A stretch of DNA of 64,000 nucleotides from Drosophila persimilis. Taxonomy: Eukaryota; Arthropoda; Insecta; Diptera; Drosophilidae. The first letter of the stretch is position 1. Every line of letters starts with the position of its first letter. The notes under the pieces were generated by a model, which was not told the origin of the DNA, searched no databases, and saw nothing but the letters and a program-made list of their open reading frames with translations. Position numbers and translations under genes: made by a program. Location: positions 1 to 64,000 of the forward strand of contig NW_020825527.1 of assembly GCF_003286085.1 (NCBI RefSeq). The letters are read 5' to 3'. Positions 32,901 through 45,644 of this stretch are shown piece by piece.

Positions 32901-35900
32901 GTGGATGCTATATAGGTGCGGTGGTTCAGTATACATGCCAGTGCTGGATAGGGAAGGGTTCTATATAAGTGCAGAAGCCATATAGTTGCGGAGGTTCCAC
33001 TTTTTTATGGGCTAGAGTGCCATATTGGTGCTAGTGCCCAAGATGTGCGATCCTGCCACATTTCCTGGAGCGTGGGGGCTATATAGGTGCGGCGGTTCAG
33101 TATACATGCCAGTGCTGGATAGGGAAGAGTTCTATTTAAGTGCAGAAGCCATATAGTTGCGGAGGTTCCACTTTTTTGGGGCTATATTGCCATATTGGTG
33201 CTTATGCCCAAGATGTGCTATCCTGCCACATTTCCTGGAGCGTGGGTGCTATATAGGTGCGGTGGTTCAGTATACATGCCAGTGCTGGATAGGGAAGGGT
33301 TCTATATAAGTGCAGGTGCCATATAGTTGCGGGGGTTCCACTTTTTTGGGGCTATATTGCCATATTGGTGCTTATGCCCAAGATGTGCTATCCTGCCACA
33401 TTTCCAGGAGCGTGGGTGCTATATAGGTGCGGTGGTTCAGTATACATGCCAGTGCTGGATAGGGAAGGGTTCTATATAAGTGCAGAAGCCATATAGTTGC
33501 GGAGGTTCCACTTTTTTGGGGCTATATTGCCATATTGGTGCTTATGCCCAAAATATGCGATCCTGCCACATTTCCTGGAGCGTGGATGCTATATAGGTGC
33601 GGTGGTTCAGTATACATGTCAGTGCTGGATAGGGAAGGGTTCTATATAAGTGCAGGTGCCATATAATTGCGGAGGTTCCACTTTTTTATGGGCTAGAGTG
33701 CCATATTGGTGCTAGTGCCCAAAATATGCGATCCTGCCAAATTTCCTAGAGCGGTGGTGCCATATAGGTGCGGTGGTTCAGTATACATGCCAGTGCTGGA
33801 TAGGGAAGGGTTCTATATAAGTGCAGGTGCCATATAGTTGCGGAGGTTCCACTTTTTTGGGGCTATATTGCCATATTGGTGCTTATGCCCAAAATATGCG
33901 ATCCTGCCACATTTCCTGGAGCGTGGATGCTATATAGGTGCGGTGGTTCAGTATACATGACAGTGCTGGATAGGGAAGGGTTCCATATAAGTGCAGGTGC
34001 CATATAGTTGCGGAGGTTACACTTTTTTGTGGGCTAGAGTGCCATATTGGTGCTTATGCCCAAAATATGCGATCCTGCCAAATTTCCTAGAGCGTGGGTG
34101 GTATATAGGTGCGGTGGTTCAGTATACATGCCAGTGCTGGATAGGGAAGGGTTCTATATAAGTGCAGGTGTCATATAATTTCGGAGGTTCCACTTTTTTA
34201 GGGCTATATTGCCATATTGGTGCTTATGCCCAAAATATGCGATCCTGCCAAATTTCCTAGAGCGTGGGTGCTATATAGGTGCGGTGGTTCAGTATACATG
34301 CCAGTGCTGGATAGGGAAGGGTTCTATATAAGTGAAGGTGCCATATAGTTGCGGAGTTCCACTTTTTTGAGGCTTTAGTGCCGTATTGTTGCTAGTGCCC
34401 AAGATGTGCGATCTTGCCACATTTCCTGGAGCGTGGGTGATATATGGGTGCGGTGATTCAGTATACATGCCAGTGCTGGATAGGGAAGGGTTCTATATAA
34501 GTGCAGGTGCCATTTAGTTGCGGAGGTTCCACTTTTTTATGGGCTAGAGTGCCATATTGGTGCTAGTGCCAAAGATGTGCGATCCTGATACATTTCCTGG
34601 AGCGTGGGGGCTATAGAGGTCCGGTGGTTCAGTATACATGCCAGTGCTGGATAGGGAAGGGTTCTATATAAGTGCAGAAGCCATATAGTTGCGGAGGTTC
34701 CACTTTTTTGGGGCTATATTGCCATATTGGTGCTTATGCCCAAAATATGCGATCCTGCCACATTTCCTGGAGTGTGTATGCTATATAGTTGCGGTGGTTC
34801 AGTATACATGCCAGTGCTGGATAGGGAAGGGTTCTATATGAGTGCAGGTGCTATATAGTTGCGGAGGTTCCACTTTTTTATGGGCTAGAGTGCCATATTG
34901 GTGCTAGTGCCCAAAATATGCGATCCTGCCAAATTTCCTAGAGCGGTGGTGCCATATAGGTGCGGTGGTTCAGTATACATGCCAGTGCTGGATAGGGAAG
35001 GGTTCTATATAAGTGCAGGTGCCATATAGTTGCGGAGGTTCCACTTTGGCACCATATTGGTGCTTGTGCCCAAAATATGCGATCCTGCCACATTTCCTGG
35101 AGCGTGGATGCTATATAGGTGCGGTGGTTCAGTATACATGACAGTGCTGGATAGGGAAGGGTTCCATATAAGTGCAGGTGCCATATAGTTGCGGAGGTTA
35201 CACTTTTTTGTGGGCTAGAGTGCCATATTGGTGCTTATGCCCAAAATATGCGATCCTGCCAAATTTCCTAGAGCGTGGGTGCTATATAGGTGCGGTGGTT
35301 CAGTATACATGCCAGTGCTGGATAGGGAAGGGTTCTATATAAGTGAAGGTGCCATATAGTTGCGGAGTTCCACTTTTTTGGGGCTATATTGCCATATTGG
35401 TGCTTATGCCCAAAATATGCGATCCTGCCACATTTCCTGGAGCGTGGGTGATATATGGGTGCGGTGATTCAGTATACATGCCAGTGCTGGATAGGGAAGG
35501 GTTCTATATAAGTGCAGGTGCCATTTAGTTGCGGAGGTTCCACTTTTTTATGGGCTAGAGTGCCATATTGGTGCTAGTGCCAAAGATGTGCGATCCTGAT
35601 ACATTTCCTGGAGCGTGGGGGCTATAGAGGTCCGGTGGTTCAGTATACATGCCAGTGCTGGATAGGGAAGGGTTCTATATAAGTGCAGAAGCCATATAGT
35701 TGCGGAGGTTCCACTTTTTTGGGGCTATATTGCCATATTGGTGCTTATGCCCAAAATATGCGATCCTGCCACATTTCCTGGAGTGTGTATGCTATATAGT
35801 TGCGGTGGTTCAGTATACATGCCAGTGCTGGATAGGGAAGGGTTCTATATAAGTGCAGGTGCTATATAGTTGCGGAGGTTCCACTTTTTTATGGGCTAGA

Positions 35901-38516
35901 GTGCCATATTGGTGCTAGTGCCCAAGATGTGCGATCCTGCCACATTTCCTGGAGCGTGGGGGCTATATAGGTGCGGTGGTTCAGTATACATGCTAGTGCT
36001 GGATAGGGAAGTGTTATATATTAGTTCAGGTGCCATATAGTTGCGGAGGTTCCACTTTTTTGGGGCTATATTGCCATATTGGTGCTTATGCCCAAAATAT
36101 GCGATCCTGCCACATTTCCTGGAGCGTGGGTGCTATATAGGTGCGGTGGTTCAGTATACATGCCAGTGCTGGATAGGGAAGGGTTCTATATAAGTGCAGA
36201 AGCCATATAGTTGCGGAGGTTCCACTTTTTTATGGGCTAGAGTGCCATATTGGTGCTAGTGCCCAAGATGTGCGATCCTGCCACATTTCCTGGAGCGTGG
36301 GGGCTATATAGGTGCGGCGGTTCAGTATACATGCCAGTGCTGGATAGGGTAGGGTTCTATATAAGTGCAGGTGCCATATAGTTGCGGAGGTTCCACTTTT
36401 TTGGGGCTATATTGCCATATTGGTGCTTATGCCCAAAATATGCGATCCTGCCACATTTCCTGGAGCGTGGGTGCTATATAGGTGCGGTGGTTCAGTATAC
36501 ATGCCAGTGCTGGATAGGGAAGGGTTCTATATAAGTGCAGAAGCCATATAGTTGCGGAGGTTCCACTTTTTTGGGGCTATATTGCCATATTGGTGCTTAT
36601 GCCCAAAATATGCGATCCTGCCACATTTCCTGGAGCGTGGGTGCTATATAGGTGCGGTGGTTCAGTATACATGCCAGTGCTGGATAGGGAAGGGTTCTAT
36701 ATAAGTGCAGGTGCCATATAGTTGCGGAGGTTCCACTTTTTTATGGGCTAGAGTGCCATATTGGTGCTAGTGACCAAGATGTGCGATCCTGCCACATTTC
36801 CTGGAGCGTGGGGGCTATATAGGTGCGGTGGTTCAGTATACATGACAGTGCTGGATAGGGAAGGGTTCTATATAAGTGCAGGTGCCATATAGTTGCGGAG
36901 GTTCCACTTTTTTATGGGCTAGAGTGCCATATTGGTGCTAGTGCCCAAGATGTGCGATCCTGCCACATTTCCTGGAGCGTGGGGGCTATATAGGTGCGGC
37001 GGTTCAGTATACATGCCAGTGCTGGATAGGGTAGGGTTCTATATAAGTGCAGGTGCCATATAGTTGCGGAGGTTCCACTTTTTTGGGGCTATATTGCCAT
37101 ATTGGTGCTTATGCCCAAAATATGCGATCCTGCCACATTTCCTGGAGCGTGGGTGCTATATAGGTGCGGTGGTTCAGTATACATGCCAGTGCTGGATAGG
37201 GAAGGGTTCTATATAAGTGCAGAAGCCATATAGTTGCGGAGGTTCCACTTTTTTGGGGCTATATTGCCATATTGGTGCTTATGCCCAAAATATGCGATCC
37301 TGCCACATTTCCTGGAGCGTGGGTGCTATATAGGTGCGGTGGTTCAGTATACATGCCAGTGCTGGATAGGGAAGGGTTCTATATAATTGCAGGTGCCATA
37401 TAGTTTCGGAGGTTCCACTTTTTTATGGGCTAGAGTGCCATATTGGTGCTAGTGCCCAAAATATGCGATCCTGCCAAATTTCCTAGAGCGTGGGTGCCAT
37501 ATAGGTGCGGTGGTTCAGTATACATGCCAGTGCTGGATAGGGAAGCGTTCTATATAAGTGAAGGTGCCATATAGTTGCGGAGGTTCCACTTTTTTGGGGC
37601 TATATTGCCATATTGGTGCTTATGCCCAAAATATGCGATCCTCCCACATTTCCTGGAGTGTGTATGCTATATAGTTGCGGTGGTTCAGTATACATGCCAG
37701 TGCTGGATAGGGAAGAGTTCTATTTAAGTGCAGAAGCCATATAGTTGCGGAGGTTCCACTTTTTTGGGGCTATATTGCCATATTGGTGCTTATGCCCAAG
37801 ATGTGCTATCCTGCCACATTTCCTGGAGCGTGGGTGCTATATAGGTGCGGTGGTTCAGTATACATGCCAGTGCTGGATAGGGAAGGGTTCTATATAAGTG
37901 CAGGTGCCATATAGTTGCGGGGGTTCCACTTTTTTGGGGCTATATTGCCATATTGGTGCTTATGCCCAAAATATGCGATCCTGCCACATTTCCTGGAGTG
38001 TGTATGCTACATAGTTGCGGTGGTTCAGTATACATGCCAGTGCTGGATAGGGAAGGGTTCTATATAAGTGCAGAAGCCATATAGTTGCGGAGGTTCCACT
38101 TTTTTGGGGCTATATTGCCATATTGGTGCTAGTGCCCAAGATGTGCGATCCTGCCACATTTCCTGGAGCGTGGGGGCTATATAGGTGCGGTGGTTCAGTA
38201 TACATGCCAGTGCTGGATAGGGAAGGGTTCTATATAAGTGCAGGTGCCATATAGTTGCGGAGGCTCCACTTTTTTGGGGCTATATTGCCATATTGGTGCT
38301 TATGCCCAAAATATGCGATCCTGCCACTTTTCCTAGAGCATGGGTTCCAGATCGTTGCGGTGATTCAATATACATGCAAGTGCTGTATAGGGAAGGTTTC
38401 TATATAAGTGCAGGTGTCATATAATTTCGGAGGTTCCACTTTTTTAGGGCTATATTGCCATATTGGTGCTTATGCCCAAACAATGCGATCCTGCCAAATT
38501 TCCTAGAGCGTGGGTG
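29971..38516. repeat. Satellite array 2 (about 50 monomers)
   Basis: The same 170-bp satellite in the same orientation and phase as array 1, with no gene. It is richer in subtypes: GAAGCCATATAG monomers, GTGCTATCC in place of GTGCGATCC, GTGTGTATGCTATATAGTTGCGG monomers and GTGGGTGATATATGGG monomers. Rare private variants recur at multiples of 170 bp (see findings), showing recent block duplications. A monomer near 35040-35065 has lost part of the T-tract region (CCACTTTGGCACCATATTGG). The array is interrupted by the Ulysses-like element at 38517. Confidence 0.96.
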
Positions 38517-40771
38517 TGTAATGTGCTAGAAATTCTTATTCTTAGAGGTGTGAGATTGTATGTACGGATGGAGGTTGTACCTACATTTTTTTGACGGTCA
38601 GACACCAATAGTATAGCAGGATTTCGGAACGTGTACCTCTAGCTATGCTCTAACTAGCTCGCCGGAATGTCGTGGGATCTTTCCTACTCTCCTATTTGCC
38701 ATACGAACACATTCGCAAAGATGTTTTAGGTACACTTGATTTAATGTTCAAAAGGAACTCTATAAAAGAAATCAAAAAAAAGAAAAGAATGGGAATTATA
38801 ACTAACTGGCTAACCGACTACCGACAAATAGTCAGGCTATATTCCGCCGCTCTCGGGGAACTCAGATGACTTTGACCCCTTCTCTACCCTCCCTACCTTT
38901 AGTATGCCGTTTAATCGACAGCATAACCCTAATCAAGCGTATGTCTATTTGATCATCGGACTGCCTCAGGCTCTACTCAGGACAAACACAAAAGGTTTAA
39001 TGTTCCATTATTATCTACTAATTATTATTTAATAATTCAAAATTTACGGGTTTGGACTTCATGATTTTCTGGATATGCATAAACTTAATACAACTTAATC
39101 AGATAAAGAAAGAGGAAATAATAACAAATTTATATCTAGTTATAAATGTATATGTATATGTATATAGGACTTAGGTGTAGAGAATATGGCGTAAAAGAAA
39201 TTAAATTGGAAAGAATAGAAAAAAATAGGATAATAATATAAAAAGAAGGCAAACGTGAAAGAAAAATTACTAGCCGATCGGCTTTAATTATGGCACGTAT
39301 ATACATATATGGTTGCTCAACATACCGCAATAGAAGTTTTACAAGACGTATATATATACTTCGAAAATACTCGAGATCTCCGTTTAAGGAAGCTCGTAAC
39401 TCACTCATACTTTATACGAAATCTCCGGCGTGTCCGTTGAGCTCAAGGGGCGACGTGGAAACATATTCTGAGGAAATGAGAAAAATTATGAATATACATG
39501 TCTTCACTTCTAATTCGGATGAAACACCGATTTTATCATTTCCATACCAGTTCGACGACGATTTGCAACTTAACGGCTGATCTTAAAACTATGTGGCTTT
39601 CACTTGCGCTGATTTCAATTATGGGTCATTATATACATTGTTTGTTTTTCTCTTAACGTCTATACAATACAGAACTAAGATGAATAGCTAGTACGGAACT
39701 TAATCTTTAATAAAACAAAGAAATTGGAAAATCTCATAAAGAGACTCAAAATTGATACTTTGGTACATTTTTGATACGACGACTGTTAGCCGGCAGTGTG
39801 GATCGCAGCAGAATAATGTTTCTATTTCCCCAGTTTGGAAACCACTACACACACAACGAAGAAACTACGTGCGAAAGCTTTAGCCCCGCGCTTAACTCGT
39901 AAGCGAGAAGGGTGACGAGTGCGGCATATTAGTTTCTCCGAATTCGCCAGAAAACCATTCTTGTCGTCTTACTCCAAGAAGTACATCAGTTTAAGTATGC
40001 ATCCACATAACTTCAAGTTTCACTCAAGTATATCTTCGGACGGCTTTTGCTAGTTTATTTGGTTGTAGTTATCGTTGGTTTATGTAGATGCTGGTTCCTG
40101 GGAAATCCGAGGCCTTTCCCAGATCTACTAAGAAATCGTTGGACTTTGACGACTTCGTTATTGGAGGGGTCAATTGGTACTTTTTCTCTTTCCCGATGTC
40201 GAACGTAGTAAGATTCCCAGTCCTAGGATACGAGACTGTTAAAACTGTTTCACTATTGTACGATCCAAATACCTCTTGTCTTCTTTAAACCAAACCGAAT
40301 TATACAATCCACCAGAACTTCAATTTAATTGGCACGTGTTTGATTGCACAACTTTTTCAAATTCACTGGATATATATATATATTTGCATAGAAAAATACC
40401 TCCGAGTTCGTACAGCTTCACTAAAGCAATGATCCATCTAGAAGTTTTATCACTAGCATTAGCCCTTGCGATCGGAACTTTACCTTCCACAACCAACGGG
40501 GAAATCATACGATGCTAAGCAAAGCTTACACATAGCTTCCACGACTAACGGAGAAATCGTACGATTTCTAGTGAAGCTTTAAAACATAACTCCCACAGAA
40601 CCACGCTGCTTCTCTCAATTAGATCTTAAGCCCTTCAGTGAAAGCTTTAACTACTTCTCTCTTATAATCAATCTCTTATCTTGTTTTGAAAAAGAAGAGT
40701 TAATGTTGAACGCGAGGGCAATACTTCCCAAACTTTTCGCTGGAGTTTTAGAGTCACAACTGGCCACTACA
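38517..40771 (-). repeat. Ulysses-like 3' LTR (2255 bp)
   Basis: Begins TGTAATGTGCTAGAAATTC and ends GGCCACTACA in the plus reading. Nearly identical to 45645-47507 plus 54618-54716 and to 58976-61225. It contains a TA run at about 40370-40385. Several ORFs of 60-96 codons lie inside, but they have no recognisable domain and are not all kept in the copy at 58976, so I treat the whole as non-coding. Confidence 0.92.
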
Positions 40772-40903
40772 CCACAGTTGAGGAAGCGCTAGTTTTAACT
40801 GGCGAGGCCTAAACAGAAGAAGGACAGTTGCCTAGGGTTGAACTTGTATGTCTTTGAGGTGAAATATTCCTATGTTTTTACCCTGTTCGTTTTCCAGTTG
40901 ATA

Positions 40904-42298
40904 CTAGGATGGGCCAACTCGTCTAGATACCACGGCTGAATTAAAAACCGGCGCTAACTTTGCATTAAACTTTTTAATAGCATTGCTTTGGCAGAAATTG
41001 CGGGCAAGTACTGGCTCTCCAACCTTAAACTCAACTTTTCGACAGCGTAGATTATATCTCCTAGCATTTAGTTCATGTGACTCTTTCACCTTTTTCTTTG
41101 CCGATTTGCGAATGATTTGTAGTGCTTCCGGATAACTAATGCGGCTATCCTCCGATAAGAGTTTTACGCGGCGAAGCAACTTATAGTCTTTGCCATTCAG
41201 AATCATATTTTGTCCAAAGGTTAGGAAATAGGGCGAGTACCCTGTGCTCTGGTGAATGTTGGATCTGAGAGCAGCACTGATTTCCGGTAATTTGGTATCC
41301 CAAGTGGAATGATCCTGGCTTATGTAAGCTCTTATAGCTGCTAACACCGATCTATTGAGTCTCTCACTGGCATTCGCCTGTGGTGAATATATCGCCGTCC
41401 GAACATGTTGTATTCCAAAGCGGGTTAGAAAAGCCTGAAAGGCTCCCGAAAGGAATTGAGATCCGTTATCTGTTAATATCACCTCGGGGACTCCGAATGT
41501 ACAGAACAAATAATTTTCAAGGTATTCGCACACCCGATTGGAAGTAAACACCCTAAGGGGGCATAGGAAATGAAATTTTGTGAAGTGATCTACGATAATA
41601 AGTAAACCAATATGCCCTTTCTTGGATCGGGGATATGGACCCAGCAAATCCATATAAAGTTTTTGAAACGGACGATCAGACACCATTGGTTTTCCCATGG
41701 GTGGTTTCAACACGGTGTTCGGGTGTTTGGTGTGACGACACACTTCACAATGAGTTACATACTCACGTATTTGCTTGTTCATTTTTGGCCAAAACAAATA
41801 TCTTTTAATCTTTTCGATGGTTTTCCCTACTCCACTATGAGCGGCATTCGGCGGATCATGGGCCCGCGAGATTACAACTTGGGTGAGTTCTCTAGGAATC
41901 CACAATTTCCAAGATAGATTATCTACACCCTTATTTCCCTGATCAGGTTCGGTTCTTTTGTAGACATAATCATTGAGTATCTTCAAATCTGGTAATTTAT
42001 CTTGCTTAGCGCGAATATTGTCAATTAAGGTCATATACTCGGGTGATTTAAATTCTGCGGCAGATAGATCAACTATCGGACCCTGCTCTTCCATTTCAGA
42101 AACAGTAACTTCATCTTTACGCGATAGGGCGTCCGCTACCACGTTTAGTGAACCCTTCCGGTGCGTTATTTCAAAAGAGAATCCCTGTAGTTTTATGGCC
42201 CATCGAGCTAATCTACCAGACAACTCCTTCTGACGCATAAGCCATTGTAATGAGGCATGATCGGTTATCACCTCGAAGGCTTGACCTTCCTTAAGCAC
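40904..42298 (-). pseudogene. Ulysses-like pol, RNase H end and integrase (broken part 2)
   Basis: In a different frame from the upstream pol ORF; the junction is a one-base shift near 42291-42300. It carries the C-terminal RNase H part (TDHASLQWLM, then NVVADALSR), the integrase zinc region (AHSGVGKTI through HCEVC, about residues 150-187), and the catalytic core with MDLLGPYP, LTDNGSQF and NASERLNRS supplying the D, D and E positions. It ends at TAG 40904-40906, where the related copy at 61286 has a tyrosine codon and continues for some 25 residues. So this copy has both a frameshift and a premature stop. Confidence 0.85.
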
Positions 42299-44222
42299 GA
42301 AACTTCTTAATTCCCTTTATCACCGCTAAACATTCTAATTCCGTAACTGAGTAGTTTTTTTGAGCTTTAGATAGCTTCTCGGACATGAATGCTACGGGTA
42401 ATTCTTCTCCTTCTTCGTTTTTCTGAGCTAACACACAACCAATTCCTACAGTACTAGCATCACATAACAGCAAAAAGGGTTTTGAGAAATCCGGCGTAGA
42501 CAAAATGGGAGCTGACGTCAAGCACTGTTTAAGTTTTTCAAATGCCTGATTGGCCAAAGGGTTCCACGCATACGCTTTCGGTTTCTTTAATAGTTCAGTG
42601 AGGGCGCAACTTACCGTTGCATAATTGTCGACGAAACGACGGTACCACCCTGCAAGACCAAGGAATCGTCGCAATTGTTTCACTGTCTTGGGAACGGGAA
42701 ATTCTTTAATAGCTTCAATTTTACTCGGATCCGTTTTTACCTGTCCGTATCCAATGATGAACCCCAGATACTTAATCTCACGCATGCAAAAGTGCGATTT
42801 GGCAATGTTTATCGTAAGATTAGCCTTTCGTAAGTGTACTGCAACTTCTCTCAGTAACATTAAATGGGATTCGAAATCATCGGATAAAATTAGTAAGTCA
42901 TCGAGGTAAACAAACACTCTCGTACGTAAGTTAGCAGGTATTACCTTATCCATTAAACGACAGAGAGTTTGTGAGGCATTGGTTAGACCAAAAGGCATAA
43001 CTTTGTATTGATACAGCGGACGGTTAGGTATGGTAAACGCGGTATATTGGCGTGAAGACTCCTCTAGAGGAATTTGCCAATAAGCATGCTTCATATCGAG
43101 TCCCGTTATGTATTTGGCAGGTGGCAATCGACTGAGTATCCCATCTATATGGGGAAGGTGGTATGCATCTTTTCGGGTATATTTGTTGATCTCTCGAGAA
43201 TCGAGGCATAACCTATTCTTGTTCCCTTTCTTTACTAGGACGCAATTGCTACTCCATGGACTATTTGAAGGTTCTATCACGCCCAGCTTAATCATCTTCT
43301 CTACTTCTTCGAACATCACTTTCTCTTTCGCGGGTGATATGGGCCAATGTCGTTGTTTGACGGGTACTTCGGCATTGATTACCATAGAATGTTGTATTAG
43401 GTGTGTACGACCTAGTCCGTCGCATTCATATGACGGGAAGGTTCTTATTACCGCCTCTAATTGGTTCCTTTGTTCTTCATTTAGAGAGTGCATTTTAGGC
43501 GTTTCCTTCATAACCGTGTCGTCTCTATTCTCCAAACAGCTCACAGTTCCTTCTCGGGTCAATAATTGGGATAGAAGACCGAAATCTTTCCAAAAGTCAA
43601 CTCCTAAATAAACATCTTGTTTTAAAGCTGGGATGATAAAGAACTCTACTTCCTTAACTGTTTTACGGAATTCAATCGGAACCACCAATTTGGACACTAC
43701 GGTACAAGCTTCGTTGCTGGCAGTGCGTACGGCTCCCGAACACTTCTGAGATTTTGGGTGATGTTCTAAAAAGGCTGCTGCTCTCCCACCCAAACAACTA
43801 ATGGTTGCTCCTGAATCTAGCAAAGCCTTGTAAGTTTGCCCTTCGATCATTATCTCCGTGTACAATCGGTTATCTGAACTCAGGATAACTGCTGAGACTA
43901 AACGTTTTCGAACAGATTGGACCTTTTTCCAGAACGCTCGTCTCCGGACCGTCGATCGTTTGGGCTTAACTATCAATTTAGACCCCGTATTCACATTTTC
44001 TGAATCTAACTCTTTGCTCTCCATCGTTTGAGTCGCTACATCTATACCTGTACAAATTTGGTGTAGTATCATATCCGGTTTTACGTCAACTACCCCCTCG
44101 GAAAGCCCTTTTAAGGTAGTTGGTTTACTTTCGTTTAGTTGCTGTTCTTGGTCGGATGTACTGACTGGACTCCGGTCGGTACATCCCGTTTCAAGTTTTT
44201 CGCTGGGTTGCATTTGACGCAT
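42291..44222 (-). pseudogene. Ulysses-like pol: protease, reverse transcriptase, RNase H start (broken part 1)
   Basis: A 643-codon frame. Protease active site ALLDSGATISCLG (DSG at 136-138); reverse transcriptase with LCLDSREINKY, MPFGLTNA and YLDD (439-442); RNase H beginning LLCDASTVGIGCVLAQ (about 585-600) and VTELECLAV. The frame is lost just after KKFRA, where a one-base shift moves RNase H to the next ORF. The first Met (44220-44222) lies directly downstream of the deletion that truncates gag, so the natural start of pol is uncertain. Confidence 0.87.
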
Positions 44223-44240
44223 CGAGGCTTATAAATATCC

Positions 44241-44966
44241 TTAGCACCAATCGTCAAACGATTCACCCTCTCTCTGACGGCGTTTCCTAATCAACTCCCA
44301 CAAGTCGAAATCATCTTTAGCATCATCGAATCGTTGTCTAAACGAGGCAGAAAAAGTTTGCCAAGAAAACTGTGGGTTCTTTCTATGGAAGTTCCAAAAC
44401 CAATCGCTGGCTTTAGACGAGAACAGCAGATGCATATTGTCACAGAGTAATTCGTAATCGTTATTTAAAGTGGAGGATGTAAGTGAACGAACCCTGTACA
44501 GGAATTCGTCGACGTGCATAGCGTCTCTGGATCCGTCAAACTTTAGTCGCCAGCTGGCTAAGATATTAGCGGCCTTCCCAGGAGCTATCGCCCTGTTAGC
44601 GACATTTGGATGTGGTAATCCCCTTTCCCTTCCGTTTTCTGACGACAACGAGTTCCCTGATATATTAGGCTCATGATTTTGCCTTGTCGCTTGCACAGGC
44701 GGGCTATCTGAAGCTATGGTCATCCTACCTAATTGTTCGCGTAGATTTTCCTCGATCAAAGTCTTCACGAATGAACCTAGCTCCACCATCATATCTTTCT
44801 GTTGACCTTTAATCAAGGCTTGCATTACCTCAATGGTTCTTTCCGGCATATCTCCTTCGGCCGACCTATGGCTGATACTGCCCAAAGAGTTATCCCGAAA
44901 TTGTTGAGACTGCAACCTAGTATGCATCCCTCTGCGCGATGTAGTTCCCCGTCCCTGTTTAGGCAT
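44241..44966 (-). pseudogene. Ulysses-like gag, C-terminally truncated (241 aa)
   Basis: Starts at ATG 44964-44966. The N-terminal half is polar, then come a segment of Gag capsid type (about 150-235; WRLKFDGSRDAMHVDEFLYR, FDDAKDDFDLWELI) and an abrupt end at EGESFDDWC. The second copy at 62432-63373 continues past the same point for about 95 more residues. A deletion at about 44252 therefore removed the rest of the capsid and any nucleocapsid region from this copy. Confidence 0.85.
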
Positions 44967-45622
44967 ATACCACAGATCTGGGCGTCCCCGTCACCCGACG
45001 CCTTGCCCCCCGGGGTACGTTGTACTGGTGACATGTTAAGGTAACCCAATAATACGAGTTCTGATCACTAAATGTGGAAATCCCTAATTATAGGACCAAA
45101 ACTTCAATAAATTTTACAAAATTTTCCTAAATACCCAATATTTGTCCTTTTCGAGCCTGACTCCGTCCGATATACGCTTTCTCTTGTCGCCGGAATATAA
45201 CCTCAATGAAATCTAAATTGGTCTATTGTATGTTTATGTGGTCAGTACTCTGGCAATGGCTAATTTCCAAATCTATATCTAGAAAATTAGACTTCCGAAA
45301 GCCATCGATACTCTTCCTTCATAAACTCTTTTGGGGTTATCCTATCATAATTTGGCCGACCTATCCGCCTTTGTGAATAGCTGTCGTATATTCGCAAATT
45401 AATTCTGGTAACCTTAAACAAAAATATAACAATTTTCCATCCCTTGCTACCTGGCGGATTCTATTTGGTTAGGTATTCCGAAACTCAGAATCTTAAACCA
45501 AAAATTCCATCAATATCCTCCGTTACGGTAGTTGGACTGGACTTATTAACTTTAATGTGGAGTTTAAAATTGCAACGAGCTAAGTTTTTGGGGGTTTTAA
45601 CCAGTAGTAACTAGTACTCTGG
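44967..45622 (-). other. Ulysses-like leader between PBS and gag
   Basis: About 656 bp between the PBS and the gag ATG. The only ORFs overlap gag in another frame or are short, and no domain is visible. The same leader occurs at 63374-64000 in the second copy, with about 40-47 bp missing near 63396 that in this copy includes the first gag ATG. Confidence 0.7.
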
Positions 45623-45639
45623 CCCCACGTTGGGCGCCA
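45623..45639 (-). promoter_or_regulatory. Ulysses-like primer binding site, tRNA-Lys type
   Basis: Plus reading CCCCACGTTGGGCGCCA is the 3' end of Drosophila tRNA-Lys with CCA. The element RNA carries TGGCGCCCAACGTGGGG. It lies five bases inside the 5' LTR edge. Confidence 0.9.
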
Positions 45640-45644
45640 ATCTA

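Noticed and set aside
38672..38869. ORF of 65 codons near the LTR edge (also at 45800-45997)
   Set aside because: Duplicate by LTR identity; a one-base loss in the A run of the third copy (near 59237) breaks it, which argues against selection.
39290..39580. ORF of 96 codons in the Ulysses-like LTR (also at 46418-46708)
   Set aside because: It is shared only because the two LTRs are copies; the third LTR at 58976 has lost its start, and the sequence is AT-rich low-complexity with no domain.
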